A stretch of DNA of 64,000 nucleotides from Exiguobacterium aurantiacum. Lineage in GTDB: Bacteria > Bacillota > Bacilli > Exiguobacteriales > Exiguobacteriaceae. The stretch spans positions 524,501-588,500 of the forward strand of contig NZ_CP101462.1 in assembly GCF_024362205.1 (NCBI RefSeq), given 5' to 3'. The position numbers and the translations under genes were made by a program. Under the pieces are notes generated by a model. The model was not told the DNA's origin. It searched no databases and saw only the letters and a program-made list of their open reading frames with translations. Each line of letters starts with the position of its first letter. Position 1 is the stretch's first letter. Below are positions 1 to 8,062 of the stretch, in pieces.

Positions 1-1
1 A

Positions 2-469
2 GGTGGTCTGCTTGTCCTCCTAGCCTTGGTTGAATTAGCAACGGACCGGTCTGACCCACCGAACCCTCCGATTGAACACACGTTTGAGGAACCGATTGCG
101 TTTCCGTTTGAGATTACGCAACGCTACAGTGAGATTGATATCGAAAAGCCGCACCATATGCATCAATTCGTGTTTAACTATGTGAACGAGGAGACGGCAC
201 AAGAGTTGCGCTACATTGTCCATAAAGTCGTCGATGAGCCTGAAGACATGGAGGACATCTCGTCATATGGAGACCAATACATACTTGCGGACGGGACCTC
301 TGCTTTCTACGATGAGACGGAATCGACGTCCCAAGGGTTATGGTGGATCAACAAAGACGGCTTCACCGCCCGCATCATCTACTACATCGATGGCAACTCC
401 GTCGAACTTGACGACGAGACCCGCTTACCGGTCCAGCAACTGATCAATTTAGCCAATCAAACATTATGA
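2..469 (+). CDS. Secreted or membrane-anchored hypothetical protein, 5' end outside window
   Basis: The open frame runs from the first bases of the window without a stop, so the start lies upstream. The first visible residues form a short hydrophobic stretch (GGLLVLLALVELA), which looks like the end of a signal peptide or a membrane anchor. A hydrophilic domain of about 140 residues follows, rich in acidic and aromatic residues, with the stretch GLWWINKDGF near its end. That stretch faintly recalls DUF4367-like domains of extracytoplasmic or anti-sigma proteins, but I do not recognise the family. A TTG at 26 could be read as a start, but the hydrophobic residues encoded before it argue against this. 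The gene ends at a strong terminator just before the iron operon, so it belongs to a separate upstream unit. Confidence 0.6.
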   Translation, partial: GGLLVLLALVELATDRSDPPNPPIEHTFEEPIAFPFEITQRYSEIDIEKPHHMHQFVFNYVNEETAQELRYIVHKVVDEPEDMEDISSYGDQYILADGTSAFYDETESTSQGLWWINKDGFTARIIYYIDGNSVELDDETRLPVQQLINLANQTL

Positions 470-473
470 CGTC

Positions 474-520
474 AGCCCGCTTTTCTCATTCGGTGAGAAA
501 TGCGGGCTGTTTCTATTTTT
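474..520 (+). terminator. Rho-independent terminator after the first gene
   Basis: The arms AGCCCGC..TTTCTCA and TGAGAAA..GCGGGCT form a long hairpin with a small loop, followed by a T-rich run. It separates the first gene from the iron-regulated operon. Confidence 0.8.
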
Positions 521-543
521 CCTTAAATATCTTGAAGTTCAGA

Positions 544-573
544 TTGACAGCACGCCCGGATTCGTCCTATACT
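544..573 (+). promoter_or_regulatory. SigA-type promoter of the siderophore uptake operon
   Basis: TTGACA at 544-549 and TATACT at 568-573 are separated by 18 bp. The predicted transcription start lies inside the Fur box that follows, the usual arrangement for iron repression. Confidence 0.75.
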
Positions 574-579
574 CATAAA

Positions 580-594
580 TGATAATGATTATCA
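580..594 (+). promoter_or_regulatory. Fur box (7-1-7 inverted repeat)
   Basis: TGATAATGATTATCA is a perfect 7-1-7 inverted repeat identical to the Bacillus Fur consensus core. It overlaps the expected transcription start, so iron-loaded Fur should block transcription of the uptake operon downstream. Confidence 0.9.
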
Positions 595-640
595 ATGTCG
601 GCGTTAGAACGTTGTCATACAGAAAAAAGGGGATTAGGAC

Positions 641-1675
641 ATGAACTACAAGAAAATGCTACATATGTTCATCATCATGTCTGCTTTCGTGCTCGTGCTC
701 GCAGGATGCGGCTCGAACAACGAAGATGCAGCCACGACAGATGAGTCTGCCGAAACGGCAGAAGGCTATCCGATCACAATCAAACACGCCTTAGGCGAGA
801 CGGTCATCGACAAGAAGCCAGAACGCGTCGCAACGGTCGGTTGGTCGAACCAAGACGTCGCACTCGCGCTCGACGTCGTACCAGTCGGATTCTCGGCTGC
901 GAACTACGGCGTCCAAGACGGCAGCGGCATGTTGCCATGGACAGCTGACAAGTTGAAAGACCTCGGTGAAGAAAACCCGAACATCTATCAAGACACGGAC
1001 GGCCTCGACTTCGAAGCGATCGCCGATTCACAGCCTGACGTCATTCTCGCCGCCTACTCAGGCATCACGCAAGAAGACTACGATACGTTGACAGAGATCG
1101 CACCGGTCGTCGCATACCAAGAGACGCCTTGGGTGTCATCATGGCAGGACACGGTCCTTTATGACTCGATGGCCATGGGCATGGAAGCAGAAGGAAAACA
1201 GTTGATCGAAGATACAGAGAAGCTCATCGCCGACAAGGCTGCTGAAGTACCAGAGATTGAAGGCAAGAAAGCGGCGTTCATCGCCCTCAGCCCTGACGAT
1301 CTTTCGAAGTTCTACATCTACACGACAGGTGACCCACGCGGTGCCTTCATCGAAGAGCTTGGCATGGAGTACCCTGAGAACATCACAAGCCAAATCAAAG
1401 ATGAGAACAGCTTCTACCTCGAGCTCAGCTCAGAGAACGCTGACATCTTGAACGACGTCGACATCTTCGTCGCCTACGGGAACGAAGAGACGTTGAAAGC
1501 ACTTCAAGCTGACCCGCTCTACAGCAAAGTGCCGGCCATCGAACGCGGTTCGGTCGTCATGATCGAAGATAACACGCCGCTCGCGGCTGCTGGGACACCA
1601 TCACCACTCTCGATCGAATACACGATTGACGACTACGTGAAACTCGTGTCAGAAGCACTCGCGAAAGTCGAGTAA
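641..1675 (+). CDS. Iron-siderophore ABC transporter substrate-binding lipoprotein
   Basis: This 344-residue protein begins with a lipoprotein signal peptide and a lipobox (LAGC, Cys23). A low-complexity acidic linker and a periplasmic-binding-protein fold of the FecB/FepB class follow, starting around ITIKHALGETVI. It should capture a ferric siderophore outside the cell and deliver it to the two permeases encoded immediately downstream (4-nt gap). The start at 641 has an AAAAAGGGG-type ribosome site. The Fur box upstream shows iron control. In Bacillus the closest arrangement I know is YfiY-YfiZ-YfhA (schizokinen uptake), but the actual ligand cannot be read from sequence. The family call is solid; the ligand is unknown. 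Confidence 0.9.
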   Translation: MNYKKMLHMFIIMSAFVLVLAGCGSNNEDAATTDESAETAEGYPITIKHALGETVIDKKPERVATVGWSNQDVALALDVVPVGFSAANYGVQDGSGMLPWTADKLKDLGEENPNIYQDTDGLDFEAIADSQPDVILAAYSGITQEDYDTLTEIAPVVAYQETPWVSSWQDTVLYDSMAMGMEAEGKQLIEDTEKLIADKAAEVPEIEGKKAAFIALSPDDLSKFYIYTTGDPRGAFIEELGMEYPENITSQIKDENSFYLELSSENADILNDVDIFVAYGNEETLKALQADPLYSKVPAIERGSVVMIEDNTPLAAAGTPSPLSIEYTIDDYVKLVSEALAKVE

Positions 1676-1679
1676 TCAA

Positions 1680-2699
1680 ATGAATATGCCGAAGAAGTTA
1701 CACACGCCGAAACGGTTCGGGCTCCTCCTCGTAGGGTCGCTCGTCCTGCTCGTCGTCTGTATGCTCGCTTCGCTTGCTTTCGGCTCACGGACAGTCGGAT
1801 GGGATGAACTGCTTGACGGTTTATTCCGTCCGGCTGTTCAGTCGTATGAAGCGGATATCGTCCGACAGCGGGTCGTTCGGACGGTGTTCAGCTTCATGTG
1901 CGGGGCCGCGCTCGGTGTCTCGGGTGCATTGATGCAGTCGGTGACACGTAACCCGATCGCCGACCCGAGCATTCTCGGGGTCAATACGGGGGCGGCGCTG
2001 TTCGTCGTCGTCGGGATCGCTTTCTTCAACATCTCGACCGCGAGCGACTACATCTGGTTCGCGCTCGTCGGGGCGCTCCTCACGGCGGCGTTCGTGTTTG
2101 GCATCGGCTCGCTCGGGCGGGGCGGTTCGACACCGCTCAAGCTCGTCTTGGCCGGTGCGGCGACGAGTGCGGCCTTGTCGTCACTCGTCATGGCCATCAT
2201 GATCCCGCGCTCGAACGTCATGGACCAATTCCGGTTCTGGCAAGTCGGCAGTGTCGGGGCTGGGACGATGGACTCGATTATGACGTTCCTGCCGTTCTTT
2301 ATCGGCGGTATCATTATCGCTATCTTGTCGGCACCGTCCTTGAACATCTTGGCGCTCGGGGAAGAGCTCGCCACAGGGCTCGGTGTCCGCATCGGCACGT
2401 TGAAACTGATCGCTTCGTTCGCAGGCGTCATTTTGTGCGGGGCGGCGACGGCACTGGCCGGGCCGATCGGCTTTATCGGTCTACTCGCGCCGCACCTCGT
2501 CCGCTTGGTCATCGGGGCGGATGAACGCTATATCATCCCGATGTCGGCACTGACGGGCGCGATTTTATTGACGTTCGCCGACGTGACAGGCCGTCTGCTC
2601 GGCAGTCCCGGTGAACTTGAAGTCGGGATTGTCACGGCGTTCGTCGGGGCACCGATTTTGATCGCCTTGACGATGAAAGTGAAGGTGCGTGGCGTATGA
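1680..2699 (+). CDS. FecCD-family iron-siderophore permease, first subunit
   Basis: A 339-residue, very hydrophobic protein of the FecCD/BtuC type, with about nine to ten membrane segments. Family stretches are visible: GALMQSVTRNPIADPSILGV near residue 85 and GFIGLLAPHLVR near residue 265, the latter being the cytoplasmic loop that contacts the ATPase. It follows the binding lipoprotein after 4 nt and overlaps the next permease, so the three are co-transcribed under Fur control. It likely forms a heterodimer with the next gene product. The operon contains no ATPase gene. Confidence 0.9.
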   Translation: MNMPKKLHTPKRFGLLLVGSLVLLVVCMLASLAFGSRTVGWDELLDGLFRPAVQSYEADIVRQRVVRTVFSFMCGAALGVSGALMQSVTRNPIADPSILGVNTGAALFVVVGIAFFNISTASDYIWFALVGALLTAAFVFGIGSLGRGGSTPLKLVLAGAATSAALSSLVMAIMIPRSNVMDQFRFWQVGSVGAGTMDSIMTFLPFFIGGIIIAILSAPSLNILALGEELATGLGVRIGTLKLIASFAGVILCGAATALAGPIGFIGLLAPHLVRLVIGADERYIIPMSALTGAILLTFADVTGRLLGSPGELEVGIVTAFVGAPILIALTMKVKVRGV

Positions 2700-3724
2700 A
2701 CCAATCGATTCAACCAATCATTCAAAACAGTCGTAAGCGTCGGCAACGGACCGTCGTTGTGACGCTCGTCTTGTTCGCGCTCGCGCTCGTTTTGAGCGCG
2801 ACGATGCTCATGCTCGGCAATACGATCTATCCGGTCGCGGACGTCATTCGTGTCTTGTTCGGGGAACAAGTACCGGGTGCCTCGTTCGCCGTCGGCACGA
2901 TTCGTCTGCCGCGCATGCTCGCCGGTGTCTTCGCCGGACTCGCGTTCGGGATCGCCGGGACGGTGTTCCAGACGATGCTCCGCAACCCGCTCGCCAACCC
3001 GAACGTCATCGGCATCACGACCGGATCGAGTGCGGCGGCCGTGTTCGGCATCGTCGTCTTGCAGGCGAGCGATACGTTCGTCTCCGTCATCTCGGTCATC
3101 GGAGGACTGTTGACCGTCCTCGCCATCTACTTCTTGTCGAAAGGCGCCGCTTTCTCGATCGGCCGGCTCGTCCTGGTCGGGATCGGGATTCAAGCGATGC
3201 TGACGGCAGTCATCAACTATCTGTTGCTCATCAGTCGCCAAAACGATGTCGGCACGGCGATGCGCTGGTTGAGCGGCAGCTTGAACGGGGTGAAGATGGA
3301 GACGCTCCCGCCGCTCATGATCGCGGTCGCGCTCTGCCTCCCGGTCATCCTCCGGCTCAGCCGACAGCTACAGATTTTAGAGCTCGGGGAGATGACGGCG
3401 ACGTCGCTCGGCGTCAAGACGAACCAGACGCGCGTGCTCTTGATCGTCGCCTCCGTGCTCATGCTAGCGCTCGCGACGGCGACGACCGGACCGATCGCGT
3501 TCGTCGCATTCCTGGCGGGACCGATTGCGAAGCGGCTCGTCGGGGACGGTCGCTCGACGATCATTCCGGCGGCACTCGTCGGTGTCATCTTGGTGCTCGC
3601 GGCCGATCTCATCGGTCAGTTCGCCTTCACGGCCCGCTATCCGGTCGGTGTCATCACCGGCATGGTCGGGGCGCCGTATTTGATTTACCTCCTCATCCGG
3701 ATGAACCGGAGAGGGGAGCTATAA
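2696..3724 (+). CDS. FecCD-family iron-siderophore permease, second subunit
   Basis: The start codon overlaps the stop of the preceding permease (ATGA), which points to translational coupling. The 342-residue product has the same FecCD fold, with QTMLRNPLANPNVIGI near residue 100 and GPIAFVAFLAGPIAKRL near residue 265. Together with the upstream permease it should form the membrane channel for the ferric siderophore. The operon ends here at a strong terminator, so an ATPase must come from elsewhere in the genome. In Bacillus several such systems share the ATPase YusV, and the same may hold here (inference). Confidence 0.9.
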   Translation: MNQSIQPIIQNSRKRRQRTVVVTLVLFALALVLSATMLMLGNTIYPVADVIRVLFGEQVPGASFAVGTIRLPRMLAGVFAGLAFGIAGTVFQTMLRNPLANPNVIGITTGSSAAAVFGIVVLQASDTFVSVISVIGGLLTVLAIYFLSKGAAFSIGRLVLVGIGIQAMLTAVINYLLLISRQNDVGTAMRWLSGSLNGVKMETLPPLMIAVALCLPVILRLSRQLQILELGEMTATSLGVKTNQTRVLLIVASVLMLALATATTGPIAFVAFLAGPIAKRLVGDGRSTIIPAALVGVILVLAADLIGQFAFTARYPVGVITGMVGAPYLIYLLIRMNRRGEL

Positions 3725-3728
3725 CGAG

Positions 3729-3768
3729 AAATGAGCCACATCCCCGTAGGATGTGGCTCATTTTTTTT
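3729..3768. terminator. Bidirectional terminator between convergent genes
   Basis: AATGAGCCACATCC pairs perfectly with GGATGTGGCTCATT around a 5-nt loop. A T8 run follows on the plus strand and A residues precede it, so it can serve both the iron operon and the convergent SDR gene. Confidence 0.85.
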
Positions 3769-3770
3769 GA

Positions 3771-4520
3771 TTAGTAGGCGGTCCAACCGCCGTCGATGGC
3801 GACGACTTGACCGTTTATGAAACTCGATTCGTCCGAGCCGAGGAAGAGGGCGAGTTGAGCGATCTCTTCTGGTTGTCCGATGCGTGGGTTGATGGCCATC
3901 CCGAGTTGCTGGCGACCGAACCCGGCCTGGCTCATGTTCGTCATCGTCGAGCCGATGTTCGTCGCGACCGCGCCCGGTGCAATCCCGTTACAACGGATGT
4001 TTTGGTCGGCATACATGAACGCCGTGTTCTTTGTCAATCCGACGACGGCGTGTTTCGACGCCGTATAGGCCGCGCCGGCCCGAGCGCCGTACAAACCGCC
4101 GGCCGAGATGTTGTTGACGATGACGCCGTGACCTTGCTTCGTGAACAAGTCGACGGCGATCCGCATCAATTTCATGACCGACACCGTGTTGACGGCAAAG
4201 ATTTTCTCCCAGCGCTCGTTCGAGATCTCACCGACCGGCTCCATCCCGTCCATGATACCGGCGTTGTTGACGAGGATGTCGACTTGACCGAACGTCTTCA
4301 CCGTCTCGTCGAACAACTGCTGCAACGCCTCTTCAGACGTCACGTCCGTCTGGATGGCGAACGCCTCGTCCGAGATGCTTTCGACGACGGCCTGGGCCCC
4401 GTCAAGATTCATGTCTGAGACGACGACTTTCGCCCCTTCTTTCGCGTAAAGCTCCGCGATCGCTTTTCCCATTCCTGATGCTGCACCTGTGACAATCGCT
4501 ACTTTCCCCGATAACCGCAT
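3771..4520 (-). CDS. Short-chain dehydrogenase/reductase (classical SDR)
   Basis: This 249-residue protein has the full classical SDR set: the nucleotide-binding motif TGAASGMG at residues 11-18, NNAG near residue 85, a catalytic Ser in the ISAGG stretch, YTASK as the YxxxK pair near residue 152, and a C-terminal GQVVAIDGG. It should be an NAD(P)H-dependent oxidoreductase. The sequence resembles FabG/glucose-dehydrogenase-type enzymes, but the substrate cannot be inferred. The start is preceded by AAAGGAGGAG. Its promoter carries a long palindrome and it is transcribed away from a TetR-family regulator, which probably represses it. Confidence 0.88.
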   Translation of the reverse strand: MRLSGKVAIVTGAASGMGKAIAELYAKEGAKVVVSDMNLDGAQAVVESISDEAFAIQTDVTSEEALQQLFDETVKTFGQVDILVNNAGIMDGMEPVGEISNERWEKIFAVNTVSVMKLMRIAVDLFTKQGHGVIVNNISAGGLYGARAGAAYTASKHAVVGLTKNTAFMYADQNIRCNGIAPGAVATNIGSTMTNMSQAGFGRQQLGMAINPRIGQPEEIAQLALFLGSDESSFINGQVVAIDGGWTAY

Positions 4521-4535
4521 GACTGTCTCCTCCTT

Positions 4536-4557
4536 TTATTGAACATATGTTCAATAA
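4536..4557. promoter_or_regulatory. 22-bp perfect palindrome, probable TetR-type operator
   Basis: TTATTGAACAT and its exact reverse complement abut with no spacer. The palindrome lies between the -10 element of the SDR gene (minus strand) and its ribosome site, where a bound TetR-family dimer would block transcription. The likely ligand protein is the divergent regulator at 4661. Confidence 0.75.
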
Positions 4558-4559
4558 CT

Positions 4560-4589
4560 ATTATAATGAATTTTAGAAATCGCTTACAA
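4560..4589 (-). promoter_or_regulatory. Promoter of the SDR gene
   Basis: Read on the minus strand, TTGTAA (4589-4584) and TATAAT (4565-4560) are 18 bp apart. The start site would fall within the palindrome at 4536-4557. Confidence 0.6.
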
Positions 4590-4605
4590 TAATCAAAAAA
4601 TAAGG

Positions 4606-4645
4606 AACTGTTGAGTAATCAACACTTTAGGCCATAACTGTTGAG
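4606..4645 (+). repeat. Direct repeat and small inverted repeat before the TetR-family gene
   Basis: AACTGTTGAG occurs at 4606-4615 and again at 4636-4645. The first copy is part of an inverted repeat TGTTGA-N4-TCAACA (4609-4624). The half-site resembles TGTTCA in the neighbouring palindrome, so this may be a weaker autoregulatory site. Confidence 0.4.
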
Positions 4646-4660
4646 AGGAATGTGCGAATC

Positions 4661-5230
4661 ATGAAGCCGGATTTGCGTGTTATCAAAACAAAAAGAGCGC
4701 TTCATGAAGCGCTCGTCGAATTATTGAAGAATAGTTCGCTCGAACAAGTGACGATTTCGGAACTTTGTCGTGTGGCAAATGTCAATCGGGGCACGTTTTA
4801 TTTGCACTATGCCCGGGTCGAGGACGTGTTCGAGGAGTATTTCCAAGAAATCACGGCCGACCTCGCCAAGTCATACGATGAGCCGTATCGTCATGTGAAG
4901 TTCCTCAATCCACGCGACCTCGAACCGTCGACGATTCGCATCTTTCACCACGTCCAGACGTACGTCGACTTCTATCGAATCGTCTTTTCGAAAAACGTGC
5001 CGCTCGCGTACTATTACATGTTGTTCGATGAGGTGAGGAAGTTGCTCCTCCGTGATACGGCGGCACACAAGCAAGATGAGATTGACCATGAATTGTTCTG
5101 TTCATATCAAGCGAACGCCATCGTCGGGATGATCATCCATTGGGCCGAACACGACTTCGCGGCCACCCCTGACGAGATGAACGAGCAGTTGGCGAACATA
5201 TTGCGCCTCGATTCCGGCCGCCGTGTTTAG
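4661..5230 (+). CDS. TetR/AcrR-family transcriptional regulator
   Basis: The 189-residue product has an N-terminal helix-turn-helix of the TetR type (EQVTISELCRVANVNRGTFYLHY, about residues 27-49) and a helical C-terminal half of the kind found in the DhaS/TetR_C group, where a ligand would bind. I chose the ATG at 4661 over the GTG at 4652 because GAGAGGA lies only 2 nt from the GTG but 11 nt from the ATG. It is divergent from the SDR gene, and the palindromes in the shared gap suggest that it represses that gene and perhaps itself. It overlaps the convergent LysR gene by 4 bp. Confidence 0.85.
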   Translation: MKPDLRVIKTKRALHEALVELLKNSSLEQVTISELCRVANVNRGTFYLHYARVEDVFEEYFQEITADLAKSYDEPYRHVKFLNPRDLEPSTIRIFHHVQTYVDFYRIVFSKNVPLAYYYMLFDEVRKLLLRDTAAHKQDEIDHELFCSYQANAIVGMIIHWAEHDFAATPDEMNEQLANILRLDSGRRV

Positions 5231-6105
5231 GTGGCCGTTTCCCGTTCATCGAACAGCTCTAAAAATGTCGAGGCGACGTTCGACAGACGGCTCCCGTTCT
5301 TCCAAATCAAATGGACGGAAGACGTGAGCGGGGGATGGAGCGGGACGAACACCAACTCGGTCCCGTACGTGTTGATGATTCCGTCGAGGCAGAGCGCGTG
5401 ACCGATGCCTTCCCGGACGAGGAGCGAGGCGTTATAGAGCAGGTTATATGTCGCGACGACGTCGGCTTCACTCAAATCGACGCCGAGTCGGGCCGACAAA
5501 TGCCGGTCGACGAGCGATTGCTCGGACAAGATGAGCGGCAAGTCGAGAAGATCCTCGGTCTCGATGGCAAGCTTTTGTCCGACCGGGCTGTCACGGCGCG
5601 TCAATATGCCCCAACGGTCGACGTGAGGGAGCTCGCGCGAGGCGTACGCCGCCAGATTGACCGGTTCGATGACGACCCCGAAGTCGAGGATGCCCCGGTC
5701 CAACTTGTCGATGACGTCGTCCCCGTTGCCGCTATACAGGCGTAACTTGACGTCTGGATGACGCTGTTTCATCTGTCGGAACGTTTTGACGACCGAGGTG
5801 AGCGTCTCCGTCTCACCGCCACCGATATACAGTTCTCCGCTGACGGGTGTCGCCGTATTTAAGTTGGCCGAGATCTTATCGGCCAGACGGACCATCTCTT
5901 TGGCGTGTTCGGCCAAATAGTAGCCCCGTTCGGTCAGCGTGACCCCGCCTTGGCTCCGCTCGAACAACGGTCCGCCGAGGCTGTCCTCGAGCTGGTGGAT
6001 TTGCCGGGACAAGGCCGGTTGCGACAGCCGTAAATGTTCGGCCGCGCGGGTGATATTCTTCTCGCTCGCGACGGCGAGGAAGTAGCGTAGTTGTTGAAGC
6101 TCCAT
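5227..6105 (-). CDS. LysR-family transcriptional regulator
   Basis: The 292-residue protein starts with a typical LysR winged helix (MELQQLRYFLAVASEKNITR.. then LSQPALSRQI, residues 1-45) and continues into a LysR substrate-binding domain with an SGELYIGGGE-type first strand. An upstream in-frame start at 6144 exists, but GGAGGG lies just before the ATG at 6105, and family members begin at this methionine. It is transcribed away from the SDR/acetyltransferase/lipoprotein operon and probably controls it. The inducer is unknown. Confidence 0.88.
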   Translation of the reverse strand: MELQQLRYFLAVASEKNITRAAEHLRLSQPALSRQIHQLEDSLGGPLFERSQGGVTLTERGYYLAEHAKEMVRLADKISANLNTATPVSGELYIGGGETETLTSVVKTFRQMKQRHPDVKLRLYSGNGDDVIDKLDRGILDFGVVIEPVNLAAYASRELPHVDRWGILTRRDSPVGQKLAIETEDLLDLPLILSEQSLVDRHLSARLGVDLSEADVVATYNLLYNASLLVREGIGHALCLDGIINTYGTELVFVPLHPPLTSSVHLIWKNGSRLSNVASTFLELFDERETAT

Positions 6106-6154
6106 GTCATCCCTCCATGCGTTTTCGTTATGGTTCTTAATCAAATAGTAGCAT

Positions 6155-6183
6155 TAGACATGACGCTTGTCCGTTCCTATACT
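6155..6183 (+). promoter_or_regulatory. Promoter of the SDR-acetyltransferase-lipoprotein operon
   Basis: TAGACA (6155-6160) and TATACT (6178-6183) are 17 bp apart, upstream of AAGGAGGAATGGACTATG. The adjacent TTCTTAATCAAATAG-type AT-rich stretch may hold the LysR site, but I cannot delimit it. Confidence 0.5.
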
Positions 6184-6209
6184 GGAGTCAATCGAAGGAG
6201 GAATGGACT

Positions 6210-6941
6210 ATGACCATCAATAAAGTTGTCATCATCATGGGGGCGTCGAGCGGGATCGGCGAAGCGACGGCCCATCTATTGGCCGAGCGGGGTGCGAAAC
6301 TCGTGCTCGCCGCCCGTCGTCTCGAGCGATTGGAAGCCATCCAAGCGAAGCATCCCGAGGCCGACATCGTCATCCAGCAAGCCGATGTCACGGACTACGC
6401 AGCTGTCGAGGCGGTCGTGAAGATGACGATCGACACGTTCGGGAAAATCGATGTCTTGTTCAACAACGCCGGGATCATGCCGACCGCGCCGCTCGTTGAC
6501 GGGCGCCGTGACGAATGGCAGGCCATGCTCGACGTGAACGTGACCGGGGTGTTGAACGGGATCGCCGCCGCGCTCCCGATCATGGAACGGCAACAGTCGG
6601 GTCATATCATCGCGACCGATTCGGTGGCCGGGCACGTCGTCTATCCGGAGTCGGCCGTCTATTGCGGAACGAAGTTCGCGGTCCGGGCCATCATGGAAGG
6701 CTTGCGCCAAGAACAGCGTGAGAACAACGTCAAATTGACAATCATCTCGCCGGGAGCCGTCCAGACCGAGCTGTACAACACGATCAGCGACAAACAAGCC
6801 GCCCAGGCGCTCCATGAGGCGCAAACCGAGTGGGGATTGACGAGCGAGGACGTGGCCGAAGCGGTCGTCTATGCCATCGACACACCGGACCGGGTCTCTG
6901 TCAGCAACCTCATCATCCGCCCGACGAAACAACAGGTGTGA
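6210..6941 (+). CDS. Short-chain dehydrogenase/reductase (classical SDR)
   Basis: This 243-residue protein has GASSGIG at residues 11-17, NNAG near residue 87, a catalytic Ser in ATDSVAGH, and YCGTK as the YxxxK pair near residue 151. It belongs to the same broad class as YdfG-type NADP-dependent dehydrogenases. It is the first gene of an operon with an O-acetyltransferase and a cyclophilin-like lipoprotein, opposite a LysR regulator. Such LysR/SDR pairs often respond to reactive aldehydes or ketones, but the substrate here is unknown. A strong AAGGAGGA ribosome site precedes the ATG. Confidence 0.88.
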   Translation: MTINKVVIIMGASSGIGEATAHLLAERGAKLVLAARRLERLEAIQAKHPEADIVIQQADVTDYAAVEAVVKMTIDTFGKIDVLFNNAGIMPTAPLVDGRRDEWQAMLDVNVTGVLNGIAAALPIMERQQSGHIIATDSVAGHVVYPESAVYCGTKFAVRAIMEGLRQEQRENNVKLTIISPGAVQTELYNTISDKQAAQALHEAQTEWGLTSEDVAEAVVYAIDTPDRVSVSNLIIRPTKQQV

Positions 6942-6943
6942 CG

Positions 6944-7501
6944 ATGAGTAGCGGATTGAGAGAACGCGTGTCCGGCCGATATATCGCTGCGGGCGAAGCC
7001 GTCTTTGAAGAGATTCATCACATTCAACGAGCCATCGAACCGACGCTCATGCGCTTGAATTATCAGTATTTGCCGAAAGACGAGTTCCGGCAGACGCTCT
7101 CGGAGCTGCTCGGCTGTGAGGTCGCTGAGTCGGTCACGGTGCTGCCACCGTTCTATACCGATTTCGGGAAACACATCACGCTCGGGACGGACATCTTCAT
7201 CAACCGTGGCGTCATGTTCACCGATCTCGGGGGCATCGACATCGAAGACCACGTCTTGATCGGTCCGTTCGCGAAGTTGTTGACGGTCAACCATCCGACC
7301 AATCCGACCGAACGGCGCGGCTTGATCACGAAGCCGATTCGTGTGAAACGGAGCGCCTGGATTGGGGCCGGGGCGACGATTTTGCCGGGTGTCACCATCG
7401 GCGAGAACGCCATCGTCGCGGCCAACGCGACGGTGACGAAAGACGTCCCGGACAATGTGACGGTCGCTGGGACACCGGCCCGTGTCGTGCAGCCGTCATG
7501 A
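6944..7501 (+). CDS. Sugar O-acetyltransferase (maltose/galactoside type, left-handed beta-helix)
   Basis: The 185-residue product belongs to the LacA/Maa/NodL group of hexapeptide-repeat acetyltransferases. An N-terminal maltose-acetyltransferase-like helical segment is followed by hexapeptide repeats such as [16 protein letters not shown] and [19 protein letters not shown]. The catalytic His is expected in [10 protein letters not shown]. It should transfer acetyl from acetyl-CoA to a sugar hydroxyl. It starts 2 nt after the SDR stop and overlaps the following lipoprotein gene by 4 nt, so the three are translated together. A longer frame extends upstream to 6830, but only as an overlap with the SDR gene. 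Confidence 0.85.
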   Translation: MSSGLRERVSGRYIAAGEAVFEEIHHIQRAIEPTLMRLNYQYLPKDEFRQTLSELLGCEVAESVTVLPPFYTDFGKHITLGTDIFINRGVMFTDLGGIDIEDHVLIGPFAKLLTVNHPTNPTERRGLITKPIRVKRSAWIGAGATILPGVTIGENAIVAANATVTKDVPDNVTVAGTPARVVQPS

Positions 7502-7929
7502 ACGCCATCCGACTCGGATTGGTCGCATCCATGTTGTTTCTCGCTGGGTGTGGGGACGACGCGGTGAGGGAGCCGGAGAATCAGGAAGGAGTGACATCAC
7601 AAGTGGAAACGATACCCGTTTCAGTACGTTTCGAGGACAACCCGACAGCCGAAGCGCTCCAAGATCGACTGCCACTCACGCTGTCGATGCAGGACTTGCA
7701 TCAGAACGAGAAGTACTTCTATTTCGATGAACCGTTTCCGACGAACCCGGAACGTGTCGGTTCGATTCGGGCCGGGGATGTCATGCTGTATGGGGATGAC
7801 TGTCTCGTTTTGTTCTATGAAGATGTCGAGACGAGTTATGCGTATACGCGCATTGGTCGGGTCGAGAACTTCACCACGCTTGCACCGCTGCTCGGGAGCG
7901 GGACAGTCGAGCTGACGTTTCAAAACTGA
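7498..7929 (+). CDS. Cyclophilin-like-fold lipoprotein
   Basis: The ATG overlaps the acetyltransferase stop. The 143-residue protein has a lipoprotein signal peptide with LAGC (Cys18). After an acidic linker comes a domain of about 110 residues ([20 protein letters not shown], then [30 protein letters not shown]) that matches the cyclophilin-like fold family seen beside oxidoreductase genes in many bacteria. Those family members are not proven peptidyl-prolyl isomerases. A surface-anchored version encoded in an SDR/acetyltransferase operon is unexpected, because its partners are cytoplasmic enzymes. Function unknown. Confidence 0.7.
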   Translation: MNAIRLGLVASMLFLAGCGDDAVREPENQEGVTSQVETIPVSVRFEDNPTAEALQDRLPLTLSMQDLHQNEKYFYFDEPFPTNPERVGSIRAGDVMLYGDDCLVLFYEDVETSYAYTRIGRVENFTTLAPLLGSGTVELTFQN

Positions 7930-7959
7930 TCAAACAGTGTGACCGCTTTCAAAATTTTA

Positions 7960-7989
7960 TTGACTTCTCTGTCATTTGAGGTGTATGCT
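7960..7989 (+). promoter_or_regulatory. Promoter of cdd
   Basis: TTGACT (7960-7965) and TATGCT (7984-7989) are 18 bp apart, leaving a leader of about 65 nt before the cdd start. Confidence 0.55.
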
Positions 7990-8062
7990 AAAAATCCTGC
8001 CCAAAAAAGAGAGGCCGGGAACTGGCATCAGTTCATTTCGAGTCAGAGAGGACAATGATCCC

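Noticed and set aside
2528-3241. Long minus-strand frame opposite the permease genes
   Set aside because: Arg/Asp/Glu-rich composition typical of antisense shadow frames, and it overlaps two clear membrane proteins.
7990-8062. AGAGAGG motifs in the cdd leader that recall PyrR-binding loops
   Set aside because: The flanking stem and terminator of a pyr attenuator are absent, and cdd is not normally controlled by PyrR. One copy is simply the ribosome site.
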